A program made the position numbers and the translations under genes. Shown here in pieces: positions 1 to 9,553 of a stretch of 64,000 nucleotides of DNA; position 1 is the first letter of the stretch; each line of letters begins with the position of its first letter. The stretch covers positions 29,413-93,412 of the forward strand of contig JABEUN010000004.1 in NCBI GenBank assembly GCA_013044385.1. Reading direction: 5' to 3'. Under the pieces are notes generated by a model, which had not been told where the DNA came from, searched no databases, and was given only the letters and a program-made list of their open reading frames with translations. This stretch comes from Acidimicrobiaceae bacterium. Its GTDB lineage: Bacteria > Actinomycetota > Acidimicrobiia > Acidimicrobiales > Acidimicrobiaceae.

Positions 1-1593
1 ATGAAGGGCGATCCGCGCTTTCACCAGTTCTTCGTCTATCTGAACCTCTTCGTCTTCTCGATGCTCATGCTTGTCTTGGCTGGCAACCTTCCACTCGCAT
101 TTCTCGGCTGGGAGGGAGTCGGTGCCTGTAGCTACTGGCTGATATCTTTCTGGTTCGAGCGTCCCAGTGCAGCCACAGCCGGCAAGAAGGCTTTCGTGGT
201 GAACAGGATCGGTGACTTCGGATTCCTGCTCGGAATGTTCCTTATTTTCAAGTGGGTTGGCACTCTCAACTACATCGATCTATTTGGCCATTCGCTTACG
301 TTCTCGAAGGGGACTGCGACGGCAATCATGCTGCTCTTCTTTCTTGCGGCTGCAGGAAAGTCTGCCCAGCTACCGCTGTTTACGTGGTTAGTCGACGCGA
401 TGGAAGGTCCTACACCGGTCTCTGCTTTGATACACGCTGCAACCATGGTGACTGCAGGTGTGTATCTGATGGCGCGACTATCTCCGATACTCCATCTCGC
501 CCCGACTGCAGGAACGGTGATCTCCGTTGTAGGAGTTGCAACTGCGTTCGTTGCCGCAGCGGCAGCGACATCTCAGGATGACATTAAAAAGGTGCTGGCG
601 TACTCCACGGTTTCTCAGCTTGGGTATATGATGCTCGGCATCGGAACGGGTGCTTACGTTGCCGCGATCTTTCTGATGATCACCCACGCGTTCTACAAGG
701 CGCTTCTCTTCCTCGGTGCCGGCTCGGTAATACACTCCATGCACGACGAGCAGAACATAAAGAGGATGGGGCAACTGCGACGACTAATGCCGATCACCTC
801 TGCGACCTTTATCATTGGATGGCTCTCAATTGCCGGATTCCCCCCCTTCTCGGGATTCTGGTCAAAAGGAGACGTGCTTACAGCTGCGTATCAGAAGAGT
901 CCATATCTCTGGTTCGTCGGGGCTGTGACGGCAGTACTAACCGCCTATTACATGGGCAGAGAGGTCCTGCTCGTCTTCTACGGCAAGCCGAGGTGGACTG
1001 CCACAATGAAGTCAGAACTCCACGGCGAAACCAAGGGGGATACACACCTCGAAACTCCGCACGAGTCGCCAAAGATCATGACATGGCCGCTTGTGATTCT
1101 TGCTGCGGCAGCCGTAGTAGGTGGCGTGCTCAATCTGCCTTTCTCCAATTCGACCAGGGTGTTGGAGAACTGGCTTTCTCCGGTGTTCGGTTCGGCGCTT
1201 GCGCCCAACACGCTCTCCGGAACGGCCCAAGTGATTCTTGGCGGATTGGACGCGGTATTCGCAGTCATCGGAATCTCCATCGCAGTATCTCTGTGGAGGA
1301 CGAAGTGGGATCAGCCATCGCTTGAGCCGGCACTTCTGAAGAGGGCGTGGGGAATAGATGCTGCATACGATGCCCTGTTTGCCAAGCCCTCTACTGCTCT
1401 TGCCCTAACGATGGACGAAGTTGTGGACAAACGGCTGATCGATGGAATAGTGATGTCGCTTGCGAGTCTCATCGCTCTTACGTCGAGAGCTCTAAAGCGA
1501 GTTCAGACCGGGTACGTAAGGACATACGCGCTGGGTATAGCCCTTGGAGCAGTGGTACTGCTCGGCTATGCGGTGGCAAGGGCGGGATCGTGA
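1..1593 (+). CDS. nuoL: NADH-quinone oxidoreductase subunit L (5' truncated by window edge)
   Basis: This is the proton-pumping membrane subunit of respiratory complex I that carries the long lateral helix. The visible 530 residues match the family: FLGWEGVGACSYWLI near residue 34, KSAQLPLFTWLVDAMEGPTP near 120, and ALIHAATMVTAGVY with the Lys/His pumping residues. Family members are about 610-650 residues and normally have further membrane helices before this point, so the first ATG of the window is most likely an internal Met and the gene begins upstream. The C-terminal part contains the amphipathic and final transmembrane helix. nuoM follows after 59 bases, in the usual nuoL-nuoM-nuoN order. 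The assignment is very secure; only the start is unknown. Confidence 0.96.
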   Translation: MKGDPRFHQFFVYLNLFVFSMLMLVLAGNLPLAFLGWEGVGACSYWLISFWFERPSAATAGKKAFVVNRIGDFGFLLGMFLIFKWVGTLNYIDLFGHSLTFSKGTATAIMLLFFLAAAGKSAQLPLFTWLVDAMEGPTPVSALIHAATMVTAGVYLMARLSPILHLAPTAGTVISVVGVATAFVAAAAATSQDDIKKVLAYSTVSQLGYMMLGIGTGAYVAAIFLMITHAFYKALLFLGAGSVIHSMHDEQNIKRMGQLRRLMPITSATFIIGWLSIAGFPPFSGFWSKGDVLTAAYQKSPYLWFVGAVTAVLTAYYMGREVLLVFYGKPRWTATMKSELHGETKGDTHLETPHESPKIMTWPLVILAAAAVVGGVLNLPFSNSTRVLENWLSPVFGSALAPNTLSGTAQVILGGLDAVFAVIGISIAVSLWRTKWDQPSLEPALLKRAWGIDAAYDALFAKPSTALALTMDEVVDKRLIDGIVMSLASLIALTSRALKRVQTGYVRTYALGIALGAVVLLGYAVARAGS

Positions 1594-1652
1594 TGCGAAC
1601 TTATCTTTGTCCGGCGACCACGAAGCAGTGCGCAACTAAGGAGAATCTCTAG

Positions 1653-3176
1653 GTGTTTCCCTATCTGAACACACTCATTTTTGTGCCAGTCGTGGCCGCA
1701 GCGGTCATCGCCTTATATCCTTCGGATGCCTCCAAGCGACTTGTGCGTGGCAGTGGCAGGTTGGTATCGGTGGCACTGCTAATCATCTCCATTGTCATGG
1801 CTACCCGCTTCAAAAGTGGAGTAGGTGGATTCCAGATGGTCTCTACCCACAGCTGGATTCCAACCTTTGGGATCTCTTGGTCACTTGGTATCGATGGGAT
1901 CTCGCTCGTACTCATACTTCTGACGACATTCCTGTTCGTCATTGCGATGTTTGGCGCGACGGAGAAGCGGGATGAGAAGTCGTATGTGGCTTGGATGATC
2001 CTTCTCGAAGCAGCTTGCATTGGTAGCTTTTTGGCGATTGATCTCTTTGGCTTTTTCGTCCTTTTCGAGCTCACCCTTATACCGACCTACTTTCTGATTG
2101 GTGGCTGGGGCTACAAGGACAGAGGTAAGGCGGCGATCAAGTTCTTCGTCTACACCTTCTTGGGGTCGGCCTTCCTGCTCATTGGAATCTTGGCCCTCGT
2201 TTTCATCCATCAGGCTCAGACTGGAGTGCTCACCTTTGAGCTCCCCAAGCTCGTCGCTACCGCGATGTCTTCGGCGACGGCGAAATGGCTGTTCCTGGCA
2301 TTCACCGCTGCCTTCGCCGTAAAGGCACCGATCTTTCCTTTCCATACCTGGTCACCTGACGCGTATGGCGAGTCTCCTACCGGGACCGTGATGATTCTGT
2401 CCGGAGTGATGGCAAAGCTAGGTACCTACGGCATAATCAGATTCGACTTCCAACTATTTCCACAAGCAGCGAAGGCACTTTCGCCACTCCTCCTAACCCT
2501 CGCGGTGATTGGCATTGTCTATGGTGCCATCGTCGCTGCGGGAGAGAAGGACCTGAAGCGACTGGTGGCGTACTCCTCGCTGTCGCACATGGGTTTCATA
2601 GTGCTGGGGCTTTTTGCACTCAGTACAGAGGGTATCTCTGGAGCCGTCCTCCAGATGGTGAACCACGGACTGTATACCGCAGCCATGTTCCTGTTGGTTG
2701 GTCTTGTCTATGAACGCCGAAACACGACCTCCACGTTGGAACTGTCGGGGATACAGGCAAAAGCTCCGATCTTCGCGGGCGTGTTTACCGTCGTCGTCAT
2801 GGCATCGATAGGACTTCCAGGCCTCAATGGGTTTGTCGGGGAGTTTCTCATCCTCCTAGGGACCTTCGCCACCCACAGGTGGTGGGCCGTGGTTGCAACC
2901 ACGGGTGTGATCTTGTCGGCCATCTATTTTCTCTGGGCCTATCAGAAGGTGTTCCACAGGAAAGATGAGAGCGATACTCCATTCCTTGACCTGCGGCGAA
3001 AGGAGCTTGCGGTCATGGCGCCGGTGCTCTTGTTGATCGTATTCATTGGCATCTATCCGAAGCCCTTCCTCGATCGAATCAATCCGACGGTGTACTCGCT
3101 TATGAATCAGATGTCACATACTCCCAGCCAGACTGTGGTAGTTGGTTCCTCGGCACCAGCGGCGGTGACAAAGTGA
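1653..3176 (+). CDS. nuoM: NADH-quinone oxidoreductase subunit M
   Basis: NuoM is an antiporter-like proton-pumping membrane subunit of complex I. The 507-residue product has the usual length and is hydrophobic throughout. It carries the family signatures GIDGISLVLILLTTFL near residue 80, FVLFELTLIPTYFLIGGWG near 133, KAPIFPFHTWSPDAYGESPT near 225, and KRLVAYSSLSHMGF near 305. The start is GTG at 1653, preceded by AAGGAG at 1638-1643. The stop overlaps the start of nuoN by four bases, which implies translational coupling in one nuo operon. Confidence 0.97.
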   Translation: MFPYLNTLIFVPVVAAAVIALYPSDASKRLVRGSGRLVSVALLIISIVMATRFKSGVGGFQMVSTHSWIPTFGISWSLGIDGISLVLILLTTFLFVIAMFGATEKRDEKSYVAWMILLEAACIGSFLAIDLFGFFVLFELTLIPTYFLIGGWGYKDRGKAAIKFFVYTFLGSAFLLIGILALVFIHQAQTGVLTFELPKLVATAMSSATAKWLFLAFTAAFAVKAPIFPFHTWSPDAYGESPTGTVMILSGVMAKLGTYGIIRFDFQLFPQAAKALSPLLLTLAVIGIVYGAIVAAGEKDLKRLVAYSSLSHMGFIVLGLFALSTEGISGAVLQMVNHGLYTAAMFLLVGLVYERRNTTSTLELSGIQAKAPIFAGVFTVVVMASIGLPGLNGFVGEFLILLGTFATHRWWAVVATTGVILSAIYFLWAYQKVFHRKDESDTPFLDLRRKELAVMAPVLLLIVFIGIYPKPFLDRINPTVYSLMNQMSHTPSQTVVVGSSAPAAVTK

Positions 3177-4795
3177 TGCACGTGATCATGTTGACTGTGG
3201 CTTCAACGCTAAAGATTCAGTTGCCATACATCGACTACTCCTCGATCGCCCCTGAACTCATACTTTCAGGTGCTGCATTGGTAAGCCTGGTGGGGTCTTC
3301 GCTCACGCACAAGCGTGAGTTGACCTGGCCATATACTGCGGTAGGTGTAGTTGCCTCAGCCGTTGCAGGCTTTTGGAGTTATCACCTCTTCGACGAAGTC
3401 AGAAGCCATGGTGCTACTGCCCAGGTGGCAGGCGCGATAGCACAGGATGGTTTCTCCACCTTCCTGATGGTGCTGATCTCGGTGAGTCTGCTGCTCAGCC
3501 TTCTTGTTGCCCAAGGAGTCTTCTATCGAGCGGGAACACGGGGACCAGAGTTCTCGAGCCTTTTGCTGCTGTCTTCGACTGGTGCAATGTTCATGGCCTC
3601 TGCCAACGACCTGATAGTCGTTTTCCTGGGTCTTGAGATTTTGTCGATCGCCCTTTATGTGCTTGTCGGTTTCGAGCGATCTAAGGCCCCCTCGCAGGAG
3701 GGAGCCATGAAGTACTTCATACTTGGGAGCTTCTCCTCGGCGATCTTCCTCTATGGGATCGCCCTGGTGTACGGGGCAACCGGCTCTACGAACCTGGCGG
3801 AGATCTCGTCGTTCCTCGCCCGCAATACCCTCACCTCCAATGGGGTACTGCTGGCTGGCATGACGCTGATTCTCGTTGGACTCGGCTTCAAGGTCGCTGC
3901 TGTTCCTTTCCACTTCTGGACTCCAGACGTGTATCAGGGCGCTGCGACGTCTGTGACTGGATTCATGGCTGGTGTCGCAAAGGCCGCCGGTTTCGCTGCA
4001 CTGCTTCGCATCTTCTATGTGCCATTCTCCACCCTTAGCCTGGACTGGAGACCCGAGGTAATGGCCCTCTCTGTTGCGTCCATGGTCATAGGCGCAGTTT
4101 TGGCGGTCACCCAGAGAGACGTCAAGCGGATGCTTGCTTATTCATCCATCAACCATGCTGGGTTCATTCTCATCGGTTTAAGCTCGGTCTCTGCACAGGG
4201 AATCTCGGATTCGCTGTACTACCTTTTTGCCTACTCAGTGATGATTATCGGTACGTTCGGTGTCGTTTCGCTGGTCTCGGCTTCCCAAGGAAATTTCGAG
4301 GGTACCCTTCCTGTCTCAGGACTGCGCGGCCTTTCGAGACGAAGCCCCGTCTTGGCACTTACACTGGCGGTCTTCCTAGTGGCCCAGGCCGGAGCACCTT
4401 TCACGACGGGCTTCTTGGCGAAGTTCTCCGTTATATCGGCGGCGGTGCAGAATAGGGATTACTGGTTAGCAGTGGTTGCGATGATGACTGCAGTGGTGGC
4501 GGTCTTCTTCTACTTGCGAATGGCATTTGCCATCTACGCGGATCGAGGAGAACTGGCTACTGCCAGTTCCGGATCGGCAATGGACGTGTCGGCCATTGAG
4601 GGGGCCACTTCAGACGGAGACGAACAGGGTCAGCTAGGCGATCTCATGGTTGCGGAAGAGTCGGTTGTAGACACCTACCGACCGCCAGTTGCAACGCTGG
4701 TGGGGATCGGTATCGCAATGGCCTTCACCATATTCTTCGGTGTATTCTCTTCTCCGTTGGTGAGCTTTGCGCATCAGGCGACGCTTCTGCACTGA
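3173..4795 (+). CDS. nuoN: NADH-quinone oxidoreductase subunit N
   Basis: NuoN is the third antiporter-like subunit of the complex I membrane arm. The 540-residue protein has the typical LGLEILSIALYVLVGFERS, FKVAAVPFHFWTPDVYQGA and VKRMLAYSSINHAGF motifs. It is longer than E. coli NuoN (485) mainly because of an acidic, Ser/Gly-rich hydrophilic loop of about 45 residues (roughly 462-506) before the last transmembrane helix. The start is GTG 3173 or the adjacent ATG 3176; both overlap the nuoM stop. It is the last gene of the nuo operon here. I see no convincing U-tract terminator in the 221 bases that follow. Confidence 0.96.
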   Translation: MMHVIMLTVASTLKIQLPYIDYSSIAPELILSGAALVSLVGSSLTHKRELTWPYTAVGVVASAVAGFWSYHLFDEVRSHGATAQVAGAIAQDGFSTFLMVLISVSLLLSLLVAQGVFYRAGTRGPEFSSLLLLSSTGAMFMASANDLIVVFLGLEILSIALYVLVGFERSKAPSQEGAMKYFILGSFSSAIFLYGIALVYGATGSTNLAEISSFLARNTLTSNGVLLAGMTLILVGLGFKVAAVPFHFWTPDVYQGAATSVTGFMAGVAKAAGFAALLRIFYVPFSTLSLDWRPEVMALSVASMVIGAVLAVTQRDVKRMLAYSSINHAGFILIGLSSVSAQGISDSLYYLFAYSVMIIGTFGVVSLVSASQGNFEGTLPVSGLRGLSRRSPVLALTLAVFLVAQAGAPFTTGFLAKFSVISAAVQNRDYWLAVVAMMTAVVAVFFYLRMAFAIYADRGELATASSGSAMDVSAIEGATSDGDEQGQLGDLMVAEESVVDTYRPPVATLVGIGIAMAFTIFFGVFSSPLVSFAHQATLLH

Positions 4796-4801
4796 CAGAA
4801 G

Positions 4802-4813
4802 TTCAGCGCTGAA
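4802..4813. repeat. 12-bp perfect palindrome after nuoN
   Basis: TTCAGCGCTGAA directly follows the nuoN stop codon. It has no loop and no U-tract, so it is not an evident terminator. It could be a protein-binding site or chance. The rest of the 221-base gap to the convergent gene shows nothing I can name. Confidence 0.3.
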
Positions 4814-5016
4814 GAGTATTGCTTTTGACGGATCATCTTTGTGCTGTTCCCCGACCCGGACAAAAGATAAAGCCGGCCAACAGTTGCCTCCCCAATCCGA
4901 GGCTTTAACCTAGACGCACTCTTTGGACCTGAGGGCGTTTAGTTGGAAGGCTGGGTGGAATGATACAGGGCGAGTAGAAAGTCGGCGGTGTGCTGCCTAT
5001 TTCGGTTCTTGCACTG

Positions 5017-8000
5017 TCACGCCTCAACGGACTCGTCGCTGCTGCTTTTTCGTTGCGTCGATCCATCGGAATTGAGAAAGCGACCAAGGACCGGCAGTTC
5101 CCAGAATGACTCCGCCTTGCCGACCGCCATGAGCACCGAGGGCAGGTCCTCCAACTTGTCGTATACGAGGTATCTAGGAGCCCAGCGAGGGTCAAATTTG
5201 GCGTTGAATCTCCAGAGTGATTCGATCTGCATAGAATCGCTCAAACGCTTTAGTACCATACGTTCCAGCTTTTGGCTCACTCCGTCACCTCGCTCGCCCG
5301 CAAGTACTCCCCGCATAGTGGCAAAGTTCAAGCTGAGGGCGCTTTTACCAGACTGTTTCATATATTCGATGGTTTCAACAATCATGAAATCGATCAGACC
5401 GTTGGGATGCTCTCCAGTGTCACGCCTCATCAGATCGAGTGAATACCCGTCAATTCCTGGTGCAGGTACCCACTGGCAGAATCCGACGACCTTCCCCTCT
5501 GGACTGAGGCAGATGGTCTCGAGCAGGTCGTGATCCTGACTCTGCATGACCCGACCCAGTGTCATGGAGAAGCCCCTTTCGACATCTCCCCGACGAGACC
5601 TAGTCATCACCTCTATGACCTGCTCTTTCAGCTCGTCTGTTACGGTGGAAGGTGAGTGAAATTCAACGGTGTATCCGTACTTTCGAACCCTGTTGACCGC
5701 CTGGCGTAGACCCTTGTGTTTCTTGCCTTCAAGCGACAGCCCATTGACGTCTACTATCGCTTCATCACCTATGTAGTAAGCGTGCAGTCCGATGCTCCTG
5801 TAAGTCGGCAACCATCGCTCGTCTGCTCCTAGCACAGCGAGGGACTTTCCTTCGGATCGAAGCGTGCGGACCAGTTCCAAAAGCGCTTCTCTTGATCCTG
5901 TATCGGGACCGATGGGGTCAGGGGAGATTAGGCAGGTCTGACCGTAGTTTGCATAAGCGATAAGGCTGTTGTGGGCTATGTAGTGGTCCTTGTCGTCTCG
6001 CAGAGCGAAGTAGTCGAGTGTCCCCCTGGAGTAGAGCTCGACGATCTCCTCCTTTGTGCTTTCGGTCTTGGTGTCCCGTCTGAGCACCCCTCCAGATATC
6101 TCTGAGACGTAGGGCAGGAATAGGCCAGCGACCAAGTAGACACCGATGGCGATAGTCGCCGTGAACAGGCCCGGCGATATGAATTGGTTGAGTAGGTTGG
6201 GGAGAGTGACCGACGGCGCACCGACCATTCTTGATTCGCTGGCTAAAAGGGCACCAGAGACACTGATTGAGCGGAGCCCGTGACCGATTGCGTCGTAGAT
6301 GAGAATCGAGGTTGCGCCGATCGCAAAGGTCAAACCTAGGAGGAGGACCGTTCGCAACGCCCGCATCGGGATGCGTTGGTAGTTGCCTTTCTGGGCAAAG
6401 GAGTCCCGGTGCATGAGGAGGTAAAGAAGCAAGAGGGCGAGTCCGATAGACTCCTCGAAATCCCCACCTTTGGCTATGTTGGAGATTACTCCCACGGAGA
6501 TCGCTGCGGTTACCACGATCCACGCACGACGCTGTCCTTTCGATATTCCGTAGGAGAGGCCGAGTAGTACCACCCCTATCAGCGCCGTTATTGCGTCGGC
6601 GAAAGTGGTTACGGTCGACGGCAGGAACTCCAATACGGTGCGGAGCCTGCTCCTCAACGGGGGAGTCAGAGCCGAGACAAGGTCTATCAGACCAAGGCCC
6701 AAGGTCGCAACGTGTGCAATCCGCCTCGGCCTGATGAGTCTGATTAGCTCCTTCTGGTCGATGTCGGGGTAGTCCGCCCCGTTTGGGAAGCTTCCGAGCG
6801 TGGTGGCATCTCGTGGAAGGCTTGGAATTGAGATCGGAAAGATCCGATCTGAAGGTGGCCGGCGTATCTCGGGACTGAATCCGACGAGCCTGGCGTGGAT
6901 TGTGGGGCCCGCGTCAACTTCCAACCACGTCACCTTTGCAACCTGACAGAAGTAGTCCGGGAGACCAAGCCGAGCCTTGGTCCGTCCGAGACTTGTGAGA
7001 ACTGCTCCGGTATTTGCGTAGAAACCATCACCAACGGCGGTGATTTCGGGTTGGAGACTATGTCCGCATACGAAGCCAATGTAGCCGACGGTACCCAGCC
7101 TCTCTGTTTCGAGTCGGGCCTTGAGATTTTTATCTCGCCCCTGTGTCGGGGCTAAATCGCTTTGTGCAAGTGAGGAGTAGACGCGTCTGGTTACGAACAA
7201 TACAACCGCCAGAAGGATGAATATATCGATCAGGGTTGTAGCGCCGATCAGTTCAAATTTGATCTGACCCAGTATCCGGAGGTGCCTCAGGCGCGACACG
7301 CCAGGGAGGCTGAGAGCGAGCGGTATTCGAAGTAGCAGTGCTGCTGCGAGCGGGATTAGTCCGAATGATCCGTATCGGATGACCTTCTTGAATACGATCT
7401 GTGAGGCCGCTAGCTTCGACAACTCCTCCGGATCTTCCAAACGGCTCATGCCCCAAAGCGTTGAGCTTGGTTTGGGACTCAACCTGGGAACGAGCTCTTG
7501 AAGCTGGTGGGCGAGCCACGGGGTATCGCCTAGCGAGTATGGGTCTTTTGGACGGGAACGATCATCGAACTCTCTGCCGGACCTTATGAGGACCCTTTCC
7601 ATGCCGGACGCAGTTGATATGGCGGCCTCGACTTCTAAGGCGAAGCTGCAGCCCGTTATCTCGTGTAGCTCCTTGGCGAGTGTCGCGTCCCAGGCGATTC
7701 TGGAGTCCCGAGCTCCTGGAATGACCACGATCTCGCCAGCATGGATCTCCTTAAATCCCTTCAAGAGATCAGCTACTTCGACATTTGAAGAAAGGATTTG
7801 AGCGACAGTCGGTTCGAAGTCTCCGTCGGGAGAATCCGGATTCAAATCGCGCCCCGCAGTTAGGTCGAAGAGGTTTCCGGCAATCACGAGGTGGCCGTCA
7901 CCCTGCCAGTCCGACAGTGCCAATGCGATGTGCCTGCCCAACGATTCAAATGGCTGGACTGGCGTGCCATCTCGACATTCGGTTAGGTAGAGGTCGGATA

Positions 8001-8106
8001 ACACTACTAGGCGCTGTCTCGGATTGATCACCAGCTCCAGCTTCGGGGGACACCAAGGCGTCGGCTGAAGCTGGCCCGGAGAACTACTGAAGTTCAAGCC
8101 GCACAC
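5017..8106 (-). CDS. Large membrane protein: degenerate metallophosphoesterase domain fused to MprF/LysX-type DUF2156 transferase
   Basis: The 1029-residue protein has two recognisable halves. Residues about 30-415 follow the calcineurin-like phosphoesterase pattern, but with altered metal motifs: SDLYL (37-41) where SDLHL is usual, AGNLFDL (76-82) where GD is usual, PGARD (130-134) where PGNHD is usual, and GHSL (348-351) where GHTH is usual. Two hydrophobic segments (about 243-265 and 283-305) interrupt this domain. Then come about six transmembrane segments (465-670) and a C-terminal domain (about 690-1005) like the aminoacyl-phosphatidylglycerol synthase (DUF2156) domain of MprF/LysX, with YSLDLMRR and PNGLIDFMIVE. 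There is no lysyl-tRNA synthetase domain. The start is GTG with AAAAGG upstream. Transfer of an aminoacyl group to a membrane lipid is inferred; the donor and acceptor are unknown. Confidence 0.75.
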   Translation of the reverse strand: MCGLNFSSSPGQLQPTPWCPPKLELVINPRQRLVVLSDLYLTECRDGTPVQPFESLGRHIALALSDWQGDGHLVIAGNLFDLTAGRDLNPDSPDGDFEPTVAQILSSNVEVADLLKGFKEIHAGEIVVIPGARDSRIAWDATLAKELHEITGCSFALEVEAAISTASGMERVLIRSGREFDDRSRPKDPYSLGDTPWLAHQLQELVPRLSPKPSSTLWGMSRLEDPEELSKLAASQIVFKKVIRYGSFGLIPLAAALLLRIPLALSLPGVSRLRHLRILGQIKFELIGATTLIDIFILLAVVLFVTRRVYSSLAQSDLAPTQGRDKNLKARLETERLGTVGYIGFVCGHSLQPEITAVGDGFYANTGAVLTSLGRTKARLGLPDYFCQVAKVTWLEVDAGPTIHARLVGFSPEIRRPPSDRIFPISIPSLPRDATTLGSFPNGADYPDIDQKELIRLIRPRRIAHVATLGLGLIDLVSALTPPLRSRLRTVLEFLPSTVTTFADAITALIGVVLLGLSYGISKGQRRAWIVVTAAISVGVISNIAKGGDFEESIGLALLLLYLLMHRDSFAQKGNYQRIPMRALRTVLLLGLTFAIGATSILIYDAIGHGLRSISVSGALLASESRMVGAPSVTLPNLLNQFISPGLFTATIAIGVYLVAGLFLPYVSEISGGVLRRDTKTESTKEEIVELYSRGTLDYFALRDDKDHYIAHNSLIAYANYGQTCLISPDPIGPDTGSREALLELVRTLRSEGKSLAVLGADERWLPTYRSIGLHAYYIGDEAIVDVNGLSLEGKKHKGLRQAVNRVRKYGYTVEFHSPSTVTDELKEQVIEVMTRSRRGDVERGFSMTLGRVMQSQDHDLLETICLSPEGKVVGFCQWVPAPGIDGYSLDLMRRDTGEHPNGLIDFMIVETIEYMKQSGKSALSLNFATMRGVLAGERGDGVSQKLERMVLKRLSDSMQIESLWRFNAKFDPRWAPRYLVYDKLEDLPSVLMAVGKAESFWELPVLGRFLNSDGSTQRKSSSDESVEA

Positions 8107-8317
8107 CTACCTTTTTCATACAGGCTATCCAGCTGTGACGCAGCTGAGCGACGGTGACCGGATCAACAGCGCGCGAAGTCCGTTGTGTAATGGCTGCTCC
8201 CAAGGAGTGCCGCCCCTAGTTTCAGTTGGATATCGGTCATGGAACACAGAGGGCGTAGACGCGACATCTGATTTTGTTTGTTTGGGCCGTCGAAGTTGTA
8301 ACGGATTTGAGGAGTGG

Positions 8318-8845
8318 ATGTCGAGTGCGCAGATGCTTGGGATAGACAACCTAATAGTCGGTCCGAGTGGCCGTGGTCTTTCGATGATCGGGGCGGGGTC
8401 AGAGGTCGTGCTCTGCGACATCGATGGTGTTCTTGCGGACGCGACCTGGAGGGAACACCTCGTGAACGGGAGTACGAAGCAGTGGGAGGAGTTCTTCCGG
8501 CTGGCGGCCGAGGACCCCCCACTAGCAGGTGGCATTGAATTGGCGAGAGCGTTGCAGCGGGACTTTCATCTTGTTTTCCTTACTGGAAGGCCAATGAGGA
8601 TTGCAGACGAAACCTCGAATTGGTTGGTCAAATACTTCGATATCTGGGCCGCCCTAATCATGCGAGAGGATTCAGATAGGCGTCCGGCTGAGATGTTCAA
8701 GTCCGACATGGCGACAAGACTGATCAACGAAGGGGTTGTCATCAGATTGGTGTTGGACGATGACCCGAAAGTTATTACCGAAATGAGTTGTATCGGACTA
8801 GCTACCTTGGCGTGGCCAGTCCCGCCGACAGAACCTAATCTCTGA
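8318..8845 (+). CDS. HAD-superfamily phosphatase-like protein
   Basis: The 175-residue protein shows the HAD motifs in order: a nucleophile motif DIDGVLAD (D34 and D36), FLTGRP containing the motif II Thr, a candidate motif III Lys in FKSDM, and LVLDDDP as the acidic motif IV. The small, cap-poor layout resembles the phosphatase domain of polynucleotide kinase/phosphatase proteins, but the substrate cannot be told. The open frame extends upstream to 8135; I chose ATG 8318 because GAGGAG stands a few bases before it and the upstream part looks non-coding. It diverges from the large membrane protein across about 210 bases, and its 3' end overlaps the convergent yajQ gene by 11 bases. Confidence 0.7.
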   Translation: MSSAQMLGIDNLIVGPSGRGLSMIGAGSEVVLCDIDGVLADATWREHLVNGSTKQWEEFFRLAAEDPPLAGGIELARALQRDFHLVFLTGRPMRIADETSNWLVKYFDIWAALIMREDSDRRPAEMFKSDMATRLINEGVVIRLVLDDDPKVITEMSCIGLATLAWPVPPTEPNL

Positions 8846-9323
8846 AGTTGACGAATTGTAAAGGTATATCGAACTCGTGCTCCTTGAGAAGCTGAATAAT
8901 TTCTTGGAGATCATCCCTCTTCTTTGACTGGACTCTGAGTTGGTCGCCTTGGATGGATGGAACAGCGCCTTTGATTCCCGATTCTCTGATGAATTTCGAG
9001 ATCTCTTTGGCTTTGTCGGATGAGATACCAGCGACGACCTTGATAGTCTGCCGCACAGCGCCACGGCTACCTTCGATGACCGGGCCGCGATCGAGCGATT
9101 TTAGCGACACCTGCCTCTTTACGAGCTTCTCCTCGAGCACGATCACCAAGGCCTTGAGCCTGTCCTCGGTCGAGGAGGCGAGCTTCAGCTCGCTGGCAGA
9201 AATCTCGATGGTCGAATCGGTGTCCTTGAAATCGAAACGGTTGGCGACCTCTCGGCTAGCTTGATCGACAGCGTTTTTCACTTCTTGCATATCTACTTCA
9301 GAGACAACATCGAATGTAGGCAT
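8835..9323 (-). CDS. yajQ: YajQ-family nucleotide-binding protein
   Basis: The 162-residue protein matches the YajQ family (UPF0234) along its length. It has an N-terminal TFDVVSEVDMQEVKNAVDQA, then ANRFDFKDTDSTIE, and the C-terminal stretch KAVPSIQGDQLRVQ-like (seen here as GAVPSIQGDQLRVQSKKRDD) with FVNFRD at the end. Family members bind nucleotides; some bind cyclic di-GMP and act as regulators in Xanthomonas, but the role in Actinobacteria is not established. It lies alone on the minus strand, tail-to-tail with the HAD gene and divergent from tRNA-Tyr. Confidence 0.93.
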   Translation of the reverse strand: MPTFDVVSEVDMQEVKNAVDQASREVANRFDFKDTDSTIEISASELKLASSTEDRLKALVIVLEEKLVKRQVSLKSLDRGPVIEGSRGAVRQTIKVVAGISSDKAKEISKFIRESGIKGAVPSIQGDQLRVQSKKRDDLQEIIQLLKEHEFDIPLQFVNFRD

Positions 9324-9351
9324 AACACGTTAGGATATCCTGATTATTCAG

Positions 9352-9436
<85 letters not shown>

Positions 9437-9553
9437 GTGTTATCATGAGAGATGTCTGGGTCCACGGTGGACACATTCAAGGGGCCACATGTAGTCTCAC
9501 TATTCGGATTAGTTTGAGTTCGTTCCGCTGGGAATTGGGGGCATGAGGGGCCG

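Noticed and set aside
8135..8317. N-terminal extension of the HAD-like gene
   Set aside because: The first 61 codons have no similarity to the fold, and a better ribosome site lies before 8318.
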